A DNA stretch of 64,000 bases, from positions 1 to 64,000 of the forward strand of contig JAFWBP010000001.1 of NCBI GenBank assembly GCA_017507045.1. Direction: 5' to 3'. Made by a program: the position numbers and the translations under genes. Under the pieces are notes generated by a model. That model was not told where the DNA came from. It saw only the letters and a list, made by a program, of their open reading frames with translations, and did not search any database. Shown piece by piece: positions 30,570 through 41,600 of the stretch (positions are counted from its first letter, which is position 1; every line of letters begins with the position of its first letter). This DNA comes from Clostridia bacterium (GTDB lineage Bacteria > Bacillota > Clostridia > Christensenellales > Borkfalkiaceae).

Positions 30570-31841
30570 TTAAGCGGTGAGGCGTTTAATTGCCTTTCTA
30601 TAGATATTCAGCAGAAGTTCAACGCGTTCGATGGTGATGTACTCATCTGCCTGATGCACGACGGCCTCATCGCCTGCCATTTCAGGCCCAAATGCAACGC
30701 CGTGCTTAAGCGCCCGCGCATACGTTCCTCCGCCAATGGCAATCGGCTCCGCTTTCTTGCCCGTGCACTCCTCATAAACGGCAAGCATCGTTTGGATGAG
30801 CGGGCTCTTTTTATCGCACATAATGGGCTCTTGGTGGTGTAGCGTTTCATACTGTACGCCGAATTTTTTCAATACCTCGTGAACGTCGTTTGCAGACATG
30901 GTAGCCGGATATCGGATGTCGCAGGTAATCTGCAAATCGTGCTTGCGGTATTTCACGATATTGGGCGAAATGGTGAGGTTGCCCGTTTCATCCTTTAAAT
31001 TTTTAATGCCGTGCACGTCGTCGAAGAGGCAGGCAATGGCATTTCGCACAACCTCGTGCTTTTCTTCAAAGTACTTAAGAATGGGCAAAATGGCGTTCGT
31101 GCCCTGCTCCGGAGTGGAGCCGTGCGCGCTCTTGCCGCGGGCAACAATTTTCTTTTTCGAAACTTCCAGCCCCAGCGCGTTCGCTCTGGAAACGTTCATC
31201 GTGCGTGGCGTTGCTTCGCAGAGGTCGCACACCATATTCGAGCTTGAGCCGCCCTGTAAAAAGCTAAAGGGAGCCTTTTTCAAGTGGAAGTGAAGGCGTA
31301 CGTGCAAAATTCCCTTCTCGGCATAGATGACGGGGAAATCCGCATCGGGGGAGAAACCCGTTTCCGGGAGTACGGCAACCTCTTTATAATGATCGATGCA
31401 CGCCCAACCCGTCTCTTCGTTACAACCTACGATGAGTTTAATCTTCTTGGAGGGGATGAAGCCCTCATCCTTAAGTGCCTTTAAGGCGTAGAGGCAGCAG
31501 ATCGCAGGCCCTTTATCATCCACAGCGCCTCGCCCCCAGATCTTCCCTTCCGAAACAACGCCGCCAAAGGGGTCCTTCGTCCAACCGTTGCCGGCGGGCA
31601 CTACGTCGAGGTGGCATAAAATCGCAAAGGATTCCTTTCCTTCGCCGAATTCCACATCGCCCACGTAGCCATCGTAATTATGCACAGTAAAACCCATTCC
31701 CTGTGCGAGCGCGAGAAAGTGTTGAAGGCATTCTAAGGCACCCTTACCAAAGGGAGCTTTGCGTGCTTTTTTTTGCCTCGATGAATCGAATCGAATGCTC
31801 TCCGAAATGCTTCTCACCGTGGAAGCAAGATATTCTTTCAA
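30570..31841 (-). CDS. pepV: M20 family dipeptidase (PepV/Sapep type)
   Basis: 423 residues. Metal ligands and catalytic residues are visible: CHLDVVPAGNGW (His-x-Asp), GRGAVDDKGP (bridging Asp), GCNEETGW (catalytic Glu and metal Glu) and a C-terminal GGGTYARALKHGVAFGPEM with later H-Q-A-DE. The central lid domain contains ARGKSAHGSTPEQG. It hydrolyses dipeptides, including carnosine-type ones in relatives. The start is TTG at 31841 preceded by GGGGGG; the promoter is at 31918-31946. Confidence 0.9.
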   Translation of the reverse strand: MKEYLASTVRSISESIRFDSSRQKKARKAPFGKGALECLQHFLALAQGMGFTVHNYDGYVGDVEFGEGKESFAILCHLDVVPAGNGWTKDPFGGVVSEGKIWGRGAVDDKGPAICCLYALKALKDEGFIPSKKIKLIVGCNEETGWACIDHYKEVAVLPETGFSPDADFPVIYAEKGILHVRLHFHLKKAPFSFLQGGSSSNMVCDLCEATPRTMNVSRANALGLEVSKKKIVARGKSAHGSTPEQGTNAILPILKYFEEKHEVVRNAIACLFDDVHGIKNLKDETGNLTISPNIVKYRKHDLQITCDIRYPATMSANDVHEVLKKFGVQYETLHHQEPIMCDKKSPLIQTMLAVYEECTGKKAEPIAIGGGTYARALKHGVAFGPEMAGDEAVVHQADEYITIERVELLLNIYRKAIKRLTA

Positions 31842-31917
31842 TCTGTTTTCCCCCCGTATGTTTTTTGAAAGACGGGTTTCCCAGTGTTACCGTTTTCAGC
31901 CCAAAGGATAGATTTTT

Positions 31918-31946
31918 ATTATACCATGAAAGGCAAAATATGTCAA
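31918..31946 (-). promoter_or_regulatory. Sigma-A promoter of pepV
   Basis: On the minus strand TTGACA (31941-31946), 17-bp spacer, TATAAT (31918-31923); leader about 70 nt. Confidence 0.88.
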
Positions 31947-32002
31947 TAAAAAATTTAGTATGAAATGTAGGGAAAAAAATTATCAAACCGATCCGCATTT
32001 TC

Positions 32003-32031
32003 GTGCAAATTCATGGAAAATATGCTACAAT
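32003..32031 (+). promoter_or_regulatory. Likely promoter of radC and the two-component genes
   Basis: GTGCAA (32003-32008), 17-bp spacer, TACAAT (32026-32031), then AGAGGT before the radC ATG. The -35 is weak. Confidence 0.55.
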
Positions 32032-32052
32032 TGATGGAAAGAGGTTGGTAAA

Positions 32053-32763
32053 ATGCACGAAGGTCACAGAAAGCGTATGCTCGAGCGAGTCCGCAGCAAT
32101 CAGGGCGGACTGCAGGATCATGAGCTTTTGGAGATTTTACTTTTCAATACGATTCCGCGCAAGAACACAAATCCGCTTGCGCACACCTTGCTTGCATCAT
32201 TCGGCTCGCTTGATGCCGTAATGAAGGCTTCCTATGAGCAGCTTCTCGAGGTGCAAGGGATCGGAGAAACGACGGCGGCTTATCTCAGCTGTATTGCCGA
32301 GCTATACCGGCGTCTTCCCGAGAAGAATGGGCCTCCAAAAATTTTCAGAGCAAAGGAATTTTGCGCGTACCTCGTTGAGCATTTCCGAAACGAGAAGGAT
32401 GAAGTGATTGAAATCTATTGCCTCGACGCAAAGGATTCTATCCGCTTTATGAAGCGCTTCACGGATGATAAAAAGAGCAGTGCCTCCGTGCGGCCGGAGA
32501 TCGTGAACGCTGTCATTCATGCGCATAAGCCCAAAGCGCTCGTTGTGGCGCACAATCACCCGAATGCAGCATGCAAGCCCTCCTTTGAGGATGATAGGTT
32601 CACGGCAAAGTTGCAAATGCTGTGTTCAATGAGCAACGTGAAATTTTACGATCATGCCATTGTTGGAACGGATGGCTGTTATAGCTACTATATGGCAGGA
32701 AAGATGGAGGAATTTCAAAGGAACTACAACATCGAGAAGCTTACCGGAGGGAGTGGAGAATGA
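32053..32763 (+). CDS. radC: RadC family JAB-domain protein
   Basis: 236 residues. A UPF0758 N-terminus with helix-hairpin-helix (LLEVQGIGETTAAYLSCIAEL) precedes the JAMM metalloprotease-like domain with VVAHNHPNAACKPSFEDD (HxHPx10D zinc site). RadC's role is unsettled: despite its name it is not required for repair in E. coli, and homologues are frequent on mobile elements. The stop overlaps the histidine kinase ATG by 4 bp, so it is coupled to a two-component system, an unusual pairing. Confidence 0.9.
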   Translation: MHEGHRKRMLERVRSNQGGLQDHELLEILLFNTIPRKNTNPLAHTLLASFGSLDAVMKASYEQLLEVQGIGETTAAYLSCIAELYRRLPEKNGPPKIFRAKEFCAYLVEHFRNEKDEVIEIYCLDAKDSIRFMKRFTDDKKSSASVRPEIVNAVIHAHKPKALVVAHNHPNAACKPSFEDDRFTAKLQMLCSMSNVKFYDHAIVGTDGCYSYYMAGKMEEFQRNYNIEKLTGGSGE

Positions 32764-33986
32764 AGGATCTCTTCGATAAAAATTTCCCCTCAAAGCTTGT
32801 TCTTGCAAATTATAAGATCATCCTTTTTGGGCTACTCGTTTTGGTTGAGATTTTTCTTGCCGCAAGTAATTGGAGCAACGTTTACTTTGCAAATATCCCG
32901 GCGTGGTATGCCATTCTGCCCGTTACCATCTTTCTTACCGCGGAGAACGCCGTTAAGCTGTGGGCGTTGAAAAAGTTTTCCGAGAAGCTTGCGTTCTATA
33001 TTATGGACGTTGCGGCGCTGCTCGTACTCACCATCTTTACGAACGGCGTGCTAATCTCAATTCTCTACATGATCATCCTCAGTGATTTCTATCTTTGTCA
33101 GGAAAAATTGCGCGATAACTTGATCATGGGTGCCAGTTGCATCGTCACCTTCCTCATTACGTTCGCGCTTTCCAACTCGCTCAAAGGAATAGAGGTAGAT
33201 GCGATTGCGCTCGTTTCCAACATGCTCAGTGATATCCTGCTTATTTCACTGCATTTCGTGATTCTTCATTTTTCTATTCGCCTTTATCGCAAAAATCAGG
33301 AGATAGAAGGAACGCTCGAGGAGCTGAATGAGAGCAACTCCAAGCTCCAGGCGGCGTATGCTGAATTGCACGAAATCACTGCACTTGAGGAGCGTCAGCG
33401 CATCGCAAAAGATATTCACGATACAGCGGGCCACTCGATCACGACGGTTATAATGCAAACGGAGGCCGCAAAGCTTATCATTGATGAGGACCCCTCCGAA
33501 GCGAAGCGAAAGCTTACGGCAGCGAACCTGCAAGCAAAGCGCGCCTTGGAGGAATTGCGAGAGAGCGTGCACGTTCTTTCAGGCATGGTAGGGGGGCACA
33601 CGCTCAAAGAATCCCTTCTTGAGATCATTCACGATTCTTCAGACGGCACCGGCGTAAAGATCCGCTACGATATTGATGATATTGAACTGTGCGATGCAAA
33701 GCGCAGATTTATTCTCAACTCGCTCAAAGAGGGCATCTCCAATGGGCTACGCCACGGCAACGCCACTGCTTTTTGGTTCGAGCTAAAAGCGGAGGAAGGG
33801 AAGGTTCATTTTCTGCTCTCGGATAATGGGGAAGGCCAACAAATCGCGGCGCTTAAGGAGGGCTTCGGGCTCTCGGGGATGCACGCACGCGCAGAATCGC
33901 TCGGTGGCGAGGTTTGGTTTGAAACGGAGCCGGGTGAAGGTTTTGAAATTCATCTTGTTTTGCCGGCAGATGGCAACATGGAGTGA
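32760..33986 (+). CDS. NarL-type sensor histidine kinase
   Basis: 408 residues. About six hydrophobic segments in residues ~17-185 with short loops suggest a membrane-embedded sensor, as in DesK-type kinases that monitor the membrane. A coiled coil (EIEGTLEELNESNSKLQAAY) leads to the HisKA_3 box ALEERQRIAKDIHDTAGHSI with the phospho-accepting His. The HATPase has LKEGISNGLRHGNAT (N box) and SDNGEGQ, GFGLSGMHARAESLGG (G boxes). The partner response regulator is 6 bp downstream. The signal and targets are unknown. Confidence 0.92.
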   Translation: MKDLFDKNFPSKLVLANYKIILFGLLVLVEIFLAASNWSNVYFANIPAWYAILPVTIFLTAENAVKLWALKKFSEKLAFYIMDVAALLVLTIFTNGVLISILYMIILSDFYLCQEKLRDNLIMGASCIVTFLITFALSNSLKGIEVDAIALVSNMLSDILLISLHFVILHFSIRLYRKNQEIEGTLEELNESNSKLQAAYAELHEITALEERQRIAKDIHDTAGHSITTVIMQTEAAKLIIDEDPSEAKRKLTAANLQAKRALEELRESVHVLSGMVGGHTLKESLLEIIHDSSDGTGVKIRYDIDDIELCDAKRRFILNSLKEGISNGLRHGNATAFWFELKAEEGKVHFLLSDNGEGQQIAALKEGFGLSGMHARAESLGGEVWFETEPGEGFEIHLVLPADGNME

Positions 33987-33992
33987 GGCAGT

Positions 33993-34637
33993 ATGATAAA
34001 AGTACTCATAGTCGATGATCAGGCAATTCTTGCCGACGGAATCAAAAGCGTGCTTTCCTCCTGCGCAGAGTTAGAAGTAGTTGGTATCGCGCAGGATGGC
34101 TTTCAGGCGCTCGAGGCGGTAGCCATGTACGCGCCGGACGTCGTGCTCATGGATATTCGCATGCCGAATATGAACGGTGTAATCGCCACACAGGAGATCA
34201 AGAGGAGGAGCCCTGAAACGAAGGTGCTCATTCTTACGACTTTCGACGATAGCGATTACATTCTCAATGCGATCAACTATGGCGCAAGCGGCTATCTTTT
34301 GAAGGATGTTTCCGCCGCCGCACTCATCGACGCGGTGAAAAACGCCTACGCAGGGGATACCATCCTTCCTGCCAAGATCGCTCGGCGCATTGCCGATGCA
34401 GCGAGAATGGTAAGCTCCGATCGGGAAATTCGCCTAAAGCGCGCCTTCGGGCTTTCCGATCGTGAGGTAGAAATCGCGCTTATGATCTACGAGGGATTTA
34501 CAAACAAACAAATCGCTTCCGCCTTAAAACTTTCCGATGGTACGGCGCGAAACTATATCTCCTCAATTTACGAGAAACTCTCCGCCGCCTCTCGCATAGA
34601 GGCAATGGAGAAGATGCGCGCGCTTTTGAAGGGATGA
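33993..34637 (+). CDS. NarL/LuxR-type response regulator
   Basis: 214 residues. Receiver domain with VDDQ acidic pair, DVVLMDIRMP (phosphorylated Asp), ILTTFDD and the Lys of GYLLKDVS. C-terminal LuxR helix-turn-helix: LSDREVEIALMIYEGFTNKQIASALKLSDGTARNYISSIYEKL. It should bind DNA as a dimer once phosphorylated by the adjacent kinase. It ends the radC-kinase-regulator operon, with two terminator-like hairpins downstream. Confidence 0.94.
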   Translation: MIKVLIVDDQAILADGIKSVLSSCAELEVVGIAQDGFQALEAVAMYAPDVVLMDIRMPNMNGVIATQEIKRRSPETKVLILTTFDDSDYILNAINYGASGYLLKDVSAAALIDAVKNAYAGDTILPAKIARRIADAARMVSSDREIRLKRAFGLSDREVEIALMIYEGFTNKQIASALKLSDGTARNYISSIYEKLSAASRIEAMEKMRALLKG

Positions 34638-34640
34638 TTC

Positions 34641-34704
34641 CAGACATGGTATAGTCTGTTTTTGTAAAAGAGACGCCGTGGGCTATTCTGCCCACGGCGC
34701 TTTT
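34641..34704 (+). terminator. Tandem terminators after the response regulator
   Basis: CAGAC-8 nt-GTCTG-TTTTT (34641-34663) is followed by CGCCGTGGG-CTATTCTG-CCCACGGCG-CTTTT (34674-34704). Confidence 0.85.
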
Positions 34705-34793
34705 CATTTCATTTTGAGAGGCCGGTGCGCAGAAACAGAAGAACATATGTTGTGCCAAAATATCTGAAAATTTTAGAATGTGTGCAAGAAACG

Positions 34794-34822
34794 TTGCGAA
34801 ACGGGCTCAGATGTGGTATAAT
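34794..34822 (+). promoter_or_regulatory. Promoter of rnpB
   Basis: TTGCGA (34794-34799), 17-bp spacer, TATAAT (34817-34822). Confidence 0.82.
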
Positions 34823-34828
34823 ACAGAT

Positions 34829-35182
34829 AATCCGAGTGAACTACGCGGTCGCGGCGCGATATCGCGATGAGGAAAGTCCGGGCATCACAGGGCAGGACGC
34901 CTGATAACGTCAGGTGAAGGCGACTTCAAGGAAAGTGCAACAGAAATAGACCGCCCTCCCAATTTGTTTGGGAGAGCAAGGATGGAAAGGCGAGGTAAGA
35001 GCTCACCGACGGGACGGTAACGCCCCGTGCCATGTAAACCCCGTTCGATGCAAGTTTGGGTCTCTCTCACAAAGGGTTGCCCGCCCGAGAGAGCACCGCC
35101 AATAACGCTCGAGCCGATCGGCGACGGTCGGTCTAGATAAATGACCGCGCACGACAGAACCCGGCTTATAGGTTCACTCGGA
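34829..35182 (+). ncRNA. rnpB: RNase P RNA, type A
   Basis: About 354 nt. The ends CCGAGTGAAC and GTTCACTCGG pair as P1. Conserved cores are present: GAGGAAAGTCCGGGC (CR I) and ACAGAACCCGGCTTATAGG (CR V). The ribozyme trims tRNA 5' leaders with the protein RnpA, which is not in this window. It has its own promoter and a strong terminator. Confidence 0.96.
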
Positions 35183-35197
35183 TAACTTCAAACCATG

Positions 35198-35236
35198 CGA
35201 CCTGCGCCATTTTTTCGCGCAGGTCGTTTCTTTTGT
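35198..35236 (+). terminator. Terminator of rnpB
   Basis: CGACCTGCGC and GCGCAGGTCG around a T-rich loop, followed by TTTCTTTTG. The stretch 35237-35558 beyond it is AT-rich and shows no gene. Confidence 0.85.
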
Positions 35237-35558
35237 GCGCCCTCGTAAATCTTCGTGGATGAAGCTAATTTGCGTACATGGTATGCCCATTTTATGCCGT
35301 TTGCGTGCTTTGAAACGATCACATGCGAGGGTTTTAATTATTTTTTGAATATCGCGCCTTTCAATCATCCAAAATAGCCACAAGGCGAAGGTAAAAATTG
35401 GCGGACCTGCACGGCAAAAAATATGGGGAACCCGAGAGCAATCTAAATTACTATGTGTGAAATAATATAATATATTTAAAAAATAATAATAAATTGATCA
35501 AATTTACGGTAAAACTTGCGGTTGCAAGCCTGTTTTCGATGTTTTTCAACGAAATATC

Positions 35559-35587
35559 TTTACTTTCGCGCAAAAAAATGCTATAAT
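35559..35587 (+). promoter_or_regulatory. Promoter of the giant exported-protein gene
   Basis: TTTACT (35559-35564), 17-bp spacer, TATAAT (35582-35587); leader about 90 nt. Confidence 0.78.
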
Positions 35588-35636
35588 TGTCGCGTACACG
35601 TATATGTGACAAATTTGTTCGCAGCAAAATCATCCG

Positions 35637-35680
35637 CACGGGAACCGTGCACTCAATCCGAAATCGGATGCTCAGGAGGA
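35637..35680 (+). promoter_or_regulatory. Two leader hairpins and a strong ribosome site
   Basis: GCACGG-GAA-CCGTGC is followed by ATCCG-AAAT-CGGAT, then AGGAGGA (35674-35680) 5 nt before the ATG. The hairpins could stabilise the long mRNA or control translation. Confidence 0.65.
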
Positions 35681-35685
35681 TTTTT

Positions 35686-38600
35686 ATGAAAAAAAGATGG
35701 ATATCGGCTTTAACGTTGCTCGTGATCGCCTTTGTGGCGGTATTCAGCTTTGGATGTGCCTACGTCTTTGAAGAAGAAAAATTTACGGTTACGTTTATGA
35801 GTAACGGTGCAATCGTCTTGGAGGAGGAGTATGAAGCAGGGGAGCAGGTTGTATTCCCTGAGGACCCTGCGCCCTATTCCGATGATCACTACGAATACAC
35901 GTTTGTGGGTTGGAATTATAATTACGGCGATCCGAACAGCGAATGCGTAACCGAGCTCACCGTTGCGCATCACGACGTAACGCTTTATGCAGCGTTCAAG
36001 CGTGATGCCATTGTGAATACGGGAACTTTCCGTGTTCGTTTCCGCGATGGTATCACGGGTGAACTTTTGAAGGCGGAGGATGTTCCGAACGGCGGCAGTG
36101 CCACTGCGCCCACACCCATTGATCATACTGGCTCGCACATGCAGTTCTCGCATTGGAGCGAATCTTTCGATATCGTTACGGCGAGCATGGAAGTTTACGC
36201 AATTTACAGCGGTGTTCCTTACCCCGTAGAGGAGCACGTTTTGGATGAAGTCCGCAGTATTGAAGTGCCCTACGGTGAGCGCCTCAATCGCCACGTTCTC
36301 GATCTCGGCAGTGGCGATGGCATTCCGCTTGCGTTCAAGTTCGAGGGTTGGTTCCTTGATGAAGAATACACGCAGCGAATCACTGCGGAAGATTTGATGC
36401 CGGCGCCCGAAAAAGCGGGCGAACCTCTTCACGTTTACGCAAAATTCAGCATTCGCAGCTTCACGGATACTTCCAATACCGCAACGATCGATACTTCCGG
36501 CGCACTCATCTACGGCGGTGGCGACGATTATCTTTACGTTCGCAACCTTGATGATGCGGATGGGCTCATCTATACCTACGAGTGGAACGTAACGTTCAAT
36601 GATAAGCCGTTTACCGGTTCCGAAAAGCAATACGATCTTTTCGGGGCAGGGGAGTACGCTGTGTCCGTGAACGTTACGGCAAATTATAAAAACGGCGTGC
36701 TCGTGCAGAGCAAGCAGCTTTCGCGCGCGGCAACCGTCACCAAAGCGGTGCTCTCGCTCAACAATATCGGAATCGATAGGAATACCCTCGTTTACGGCGA
36801 GGGCGCGCCCAGAGCCACCTTCGATGCGAGCGGCTTCCAATATGAGGATGGGGAAGAGCTTTTTAACATCACCTATCGCTACGTGCTCGGCGGCAATACG
36901 CAGGATTCTGCAGAAAATAACGACGACTTGAAAACCGTTCGCCTTCCCGTAGGCCGCTACGCCTTGATCGCGGAGATCGCCGAACTTGCGAATTACACCG
37001 TCGATTGTGAGGATATGGATGAGAACGGCGTTGCCGATCTCGAAGAGATTTCTTTCAGTGTCACGAAAAAAGAGGTGCGCTTAAATCTTACGGTTGCGAG
37101 CAATACCTATGGGGAAGACGAAGGCTTCCTTCCCACGCTTACGTTTGAGGATGGCTTCGGGCTTGCTTACGGCGAAGCCTTTGATTCCGTAACGGGCGGT
37201 GTTCTCGGCGCGCCGGAATACGTAGTTGCAGGTAGGGCAAACAGCGGCAAAGAATATAGCGGCCCGATGGACTACGGCTACCGTATCTATGCTGGCGAAA
37301 GCTACACGGCTTCCGTGAAGGGAATGAACGAGAACGGCAACTACACAGTAGTTCTTCCTGCAGCAGTTAACTTTGCAATCGCACGCAGAGATTTTAAGGT
37401 TACCGTTTATGTGAACGATACCTCTTTCATCTACGGCGAGATTCCGCAGTTTACGTTTGCAACGAACGCATTGGAAACCGATCGTGCGGATTTTGGCGTG
37501 AGGGCATGGGCATACACTCTTGGCGAGGGCTCAAGTACTTTCTACAATGCAGATTACTTGCTCGATGCAGGCAGCTATGCCGTTACCGTTTTGGCTGATA
37601 GTTTTGAGCGGCTTGGCGATAACGCTGCAAACTACGAGGCTCCTACGCAAGAAAACATCTCCGTTGCGAACTTCAAAATTGAGAAAACGGCTCTCAAAAT
37701 CGGCATAGAGGAGATCAAAAATTATACTTACGGCGATCACGGCGGAAACGATCCCGTGCCCAATGCCACCTTCGAGGGCTTTGTAAAGAACCCGAACGGT
37801 GAATACCAGAAGGCAGAAGTTTTAGGCGGCACGTTCTATTGGACGTATTATGCCGCCGATTCCGCCGTGTACAGCACTACGGATCCTGCAATCGGAAAAC
37901 GGGTGCAGGGCAACTACGCCGTAGGCACATACACGATCACGCCCTCCGGCTACACTTCGGAGAACTACGAAATTGAGTTCTTCAGCACCGAGCTTACCAT
38001 CGCGAAGGCAAGCCTTAAGCTTACCGTCGGCCTTTCCAATCTCAATGATGCGAACGCGCTCATCTATGGCACGCGCCCCAGCTTGCGCATAAGTTCGGGC
38101 TATACGAACGGCATCTTTTACGAGGGTTTCGTGCAAAGTAACGGCATGTATGAAACGGTGGAAGCCGTATTTGCCGATGCAGTGCCTACCGTTACCTATT
38201 TCGATGCGCAAAACAAAGTGATTTCTGCCAACGGCGTGTTCCACGTTGGTAGCTTTACTGCTGATCTTTTGGCTGAAACCCTTGCAAAGGCAAAGGCTAC
38301 CGCAACGAATTATGAGATCACGGTCACGCCCAAGGCGTTCAGCGTTACCCCGAAACAGCTCACGATCACGCCTATCGTAACCGCTGGCTTGATCTATGGC
38401 GATACATTTATGCCCGATTTTGTGGCAGAAGGCTTTGCATATGAGGATGGAAGATCGGTGCTCGATGCAAGCGGTTCCGTGTATTCCTATCAAAAGGGCG
38501 GCGCAAGCTACACGGGCAACGTGCATGAAGGTAAAACCTATTTCGATGCCGGCGATTACACCGTGAACGTAGCAGGTTTTGAAGCTGCCGATTATACCTT

Positions 38601-41600
38601 CCGTTACCTTTCCTCCACATTCAGAGTGGGAGTGCGGAATGCAACGGTCAACATCTCCGCAACGGGTGCAACCTACGGCGCGAATCCCATCGTATCCTAT
38701 ACGGCTCCCAATGTTCTTACTTGGGATATGGATGGATTTGCCTTCGCCTATGAATATCAGTGGTACGTAAACAACGGTTACAGAGATTACGATTCTGAGG
38801 CGTATACCTATTTCCAGGCGGCGGAATATCGCGTAACTTTGAACTATGAGCCGAATGCGAACTACAATCTCACCGTTCGCGGTGAAGGTGTGGCTATCTA
38901 TGCGCGCTTTGAAATCACGAAGGCACCGCTTTCGATCGGCGTGAAGAACGTGAATGCTTCCTATGTGTACGGAACCGCTCCCGCGCCTCAATTTACGTAC
39001 GCAGGTTTCGTAGAAAACGAAAACGAAAGCGTTCTTAACGGCGGCCGCTTCTTATACGCCGTTACAAGCGAAGCAAACAATACGAATGCAAATATCTCCC
39101 GATTTACGGTGGGTAAGTATACCGTTGCCGCGAGCGGTTTCAGCGCGAATAACTATGAAATCGAGCACGAATCGGCAACCGGCTTTGAGATCACGAAAAA
39201 AGCTCTCACGATCACCGTTTCCGTTGAGAATTTTACCTACGGCGAAAGCTTTGTTCCCATGCTTTCTTACGAAGGCTTCGTTTACGGTGAGAATGAGAAT
39301 ACGAGCGATCTTGTGGGATCTGCTATCTACACGGTAAACGGGAACCGTTATGCGCCGAACGCATTCTTCAGCGCGGGTGCAGGTGAGGGCTACACCGTAT
39401 CCGTAAGCGGACTCATCTCCCAAAATTACGAGATCACGTTTGCAGAAGGGCGTTTCAATGTTGCCAAGGCGATCCTCACCGTTACCATCAGCGGTGTCAT
39501 CGGTTTTACCTACGGAGAAAAGAACGTTCCCGCACTTATGGCTACGGTGAGCGGCTACGTTCACGGTGAAACGGATAGAACGGCCGGCATCGTAGGCACA
39601 ATATCCTACACCTACACCGGAGATACGAACGGCAACGAGGATAACACGGCAAACGGCCGCTTGCGCGCCGATACTTATACGATCGGGGCAAGCGGACTTT
39701 CTGCGGCGAACTACGAATTTGATTACGTGTTCGAGAATGGAATCAACACGTTCACCGTTGCGCCGCGCGCCATCACCATCACGCTCTTTGAGGGCTGGAA
39801 TATCTACGGAGGGGATCCCACGGCGTACGCTTGGTACACCCTCGAAGGCACGATTTACGATAGTGAGCTCACCTTTACGCCCGTAATCTTAAAGGGAGGT
39901 GAAAGCTACGAGGTTGCAAGCGAGCACCACTTCTCAATCGGCACCTACACGATCTCCGTTTCCTATGTAGCCAACCCCGATTATAAAGTAGGCGTAGGAA
40001 GCGTGGGCACCATATCCGGTAACACCGTTACGAAAACATTTACGATAGCGCCCCGCCCCATTGAAGTGGAGCTGACCGTGCGCGGCTCTGTGAATCCGGG
40101 AACGTACACCTACGGCCAAATTTCCGCAGCTGATTACGAGCCCGAATGGGAAGTTACGGGCAGATACAATATCTTTGCGGAAGATAGAGTTGATAATTAC
40201 TTTGTTGCCGCCGTTGCAAATGCAAACGGTTATTTCGGCGTGGGCACGCATACCGTCACTTTGATGATTCAGGTAGGCGAAAACTACGCAGTTACGTTCA
40301 ATACCCCGCAATTCACCGTTGTACCGAAGAGTGTCACGATCACGCTTTCGCAGATTGCGAATTACACCTACGGCGAGCTTGAAAAAACATTTGCGCCGAT
40401 TATCACCGTAGATGGGCTTCTCACTGCCGAGAGAGATCTACAATCTACTCTTCTGGAAGCGGTACTAGTAAGCTATTCCCGCAACGGTGGGGCATACGTG
40501 CCGAATACCGCCTTCTTCGATGCAGGCTCTTATGCCGCAACGATGGGTTTTGCCGTCGATTTTAATACGCAAGCAAACGGCTATGAGAATTATAATTTCA
40601 CTTTCAAATACGTAAGCGCAACCGGCTCCGCCGAGAACGTTTCGTTCAATATCGCAAAGGCGAAATTTGATATCAATCCCACGCTGCCTTCCATGTCTCC
40701 CACGAAGGGTGCGAATTGGGCATACGCGCCGGAATTCGGTAGCGGCTTCTTCGAGAGCAACGGTTTCCGCTTCAACGGCACGATCAAATTGCAAAGCGCC
40801 ACGCCGGGTACCTACACTGCAACGAGTGAAGCAACCTTCAACACCTTCTTTGAATGGGAAGAAGGGAAATTCTCCATCACTTTGAATGGCTTGGAAGTAA
40901 CCGATAACTTCGAATTAACCTACCGCTTATCGCTTTTGATCAGCTCTTCAAACTATAAGGTAACGCCTCACCTCATCAATGCAAACGGAGGAATGCAGGA
41001 TGTTGACGTCGGTGGTGATAACGTTTATTCTGCAGATTTCACCTACGACGGCCGCACTTACGCATTCACCATCGAAGCGTACGCCTTGAAAGATGACACG
41101 GTTACCGATGAAACCGATCCTTCCGTGTTCATCACGGTTGAATACAGCACCCAAAGAGAGGGTGGTTGGAGCGAAGAGCCGTTCGCATTCCTGAGTGTGA
41201 ACGATAGCACTACCGTTTACTACCGCATTTCTACGGATAACGCGAACTACGGTGAGCAGATCGGCTCCTTCCAAATCGATATCGCAAGGGCGCAGAATGC
41301 AATCAGCACGCAGAACGTTGTGGGTACTGAATTCACCTATGATAGCGATGCACATACGGTCGATTTCACCAAAGCAACGGCTTCCTTCGGTGCGATCACG
41401 TATGCAGAAGGCGGTATCGCGATTGAAAATGGAAAGAAGGCCTATACGAATGCAGGCACGTACACCGTAACGCTCTTCGTTGCGGGAACGGATGATTACG
41501 ATGGCGCCACGGCAACCGTTACCGTCAGCGTTGGAAAAGCTGCTTTGGGCAACGTAAAATTTAACACGCCCAATGTATTCACCTATAATGGCGCAAAACA

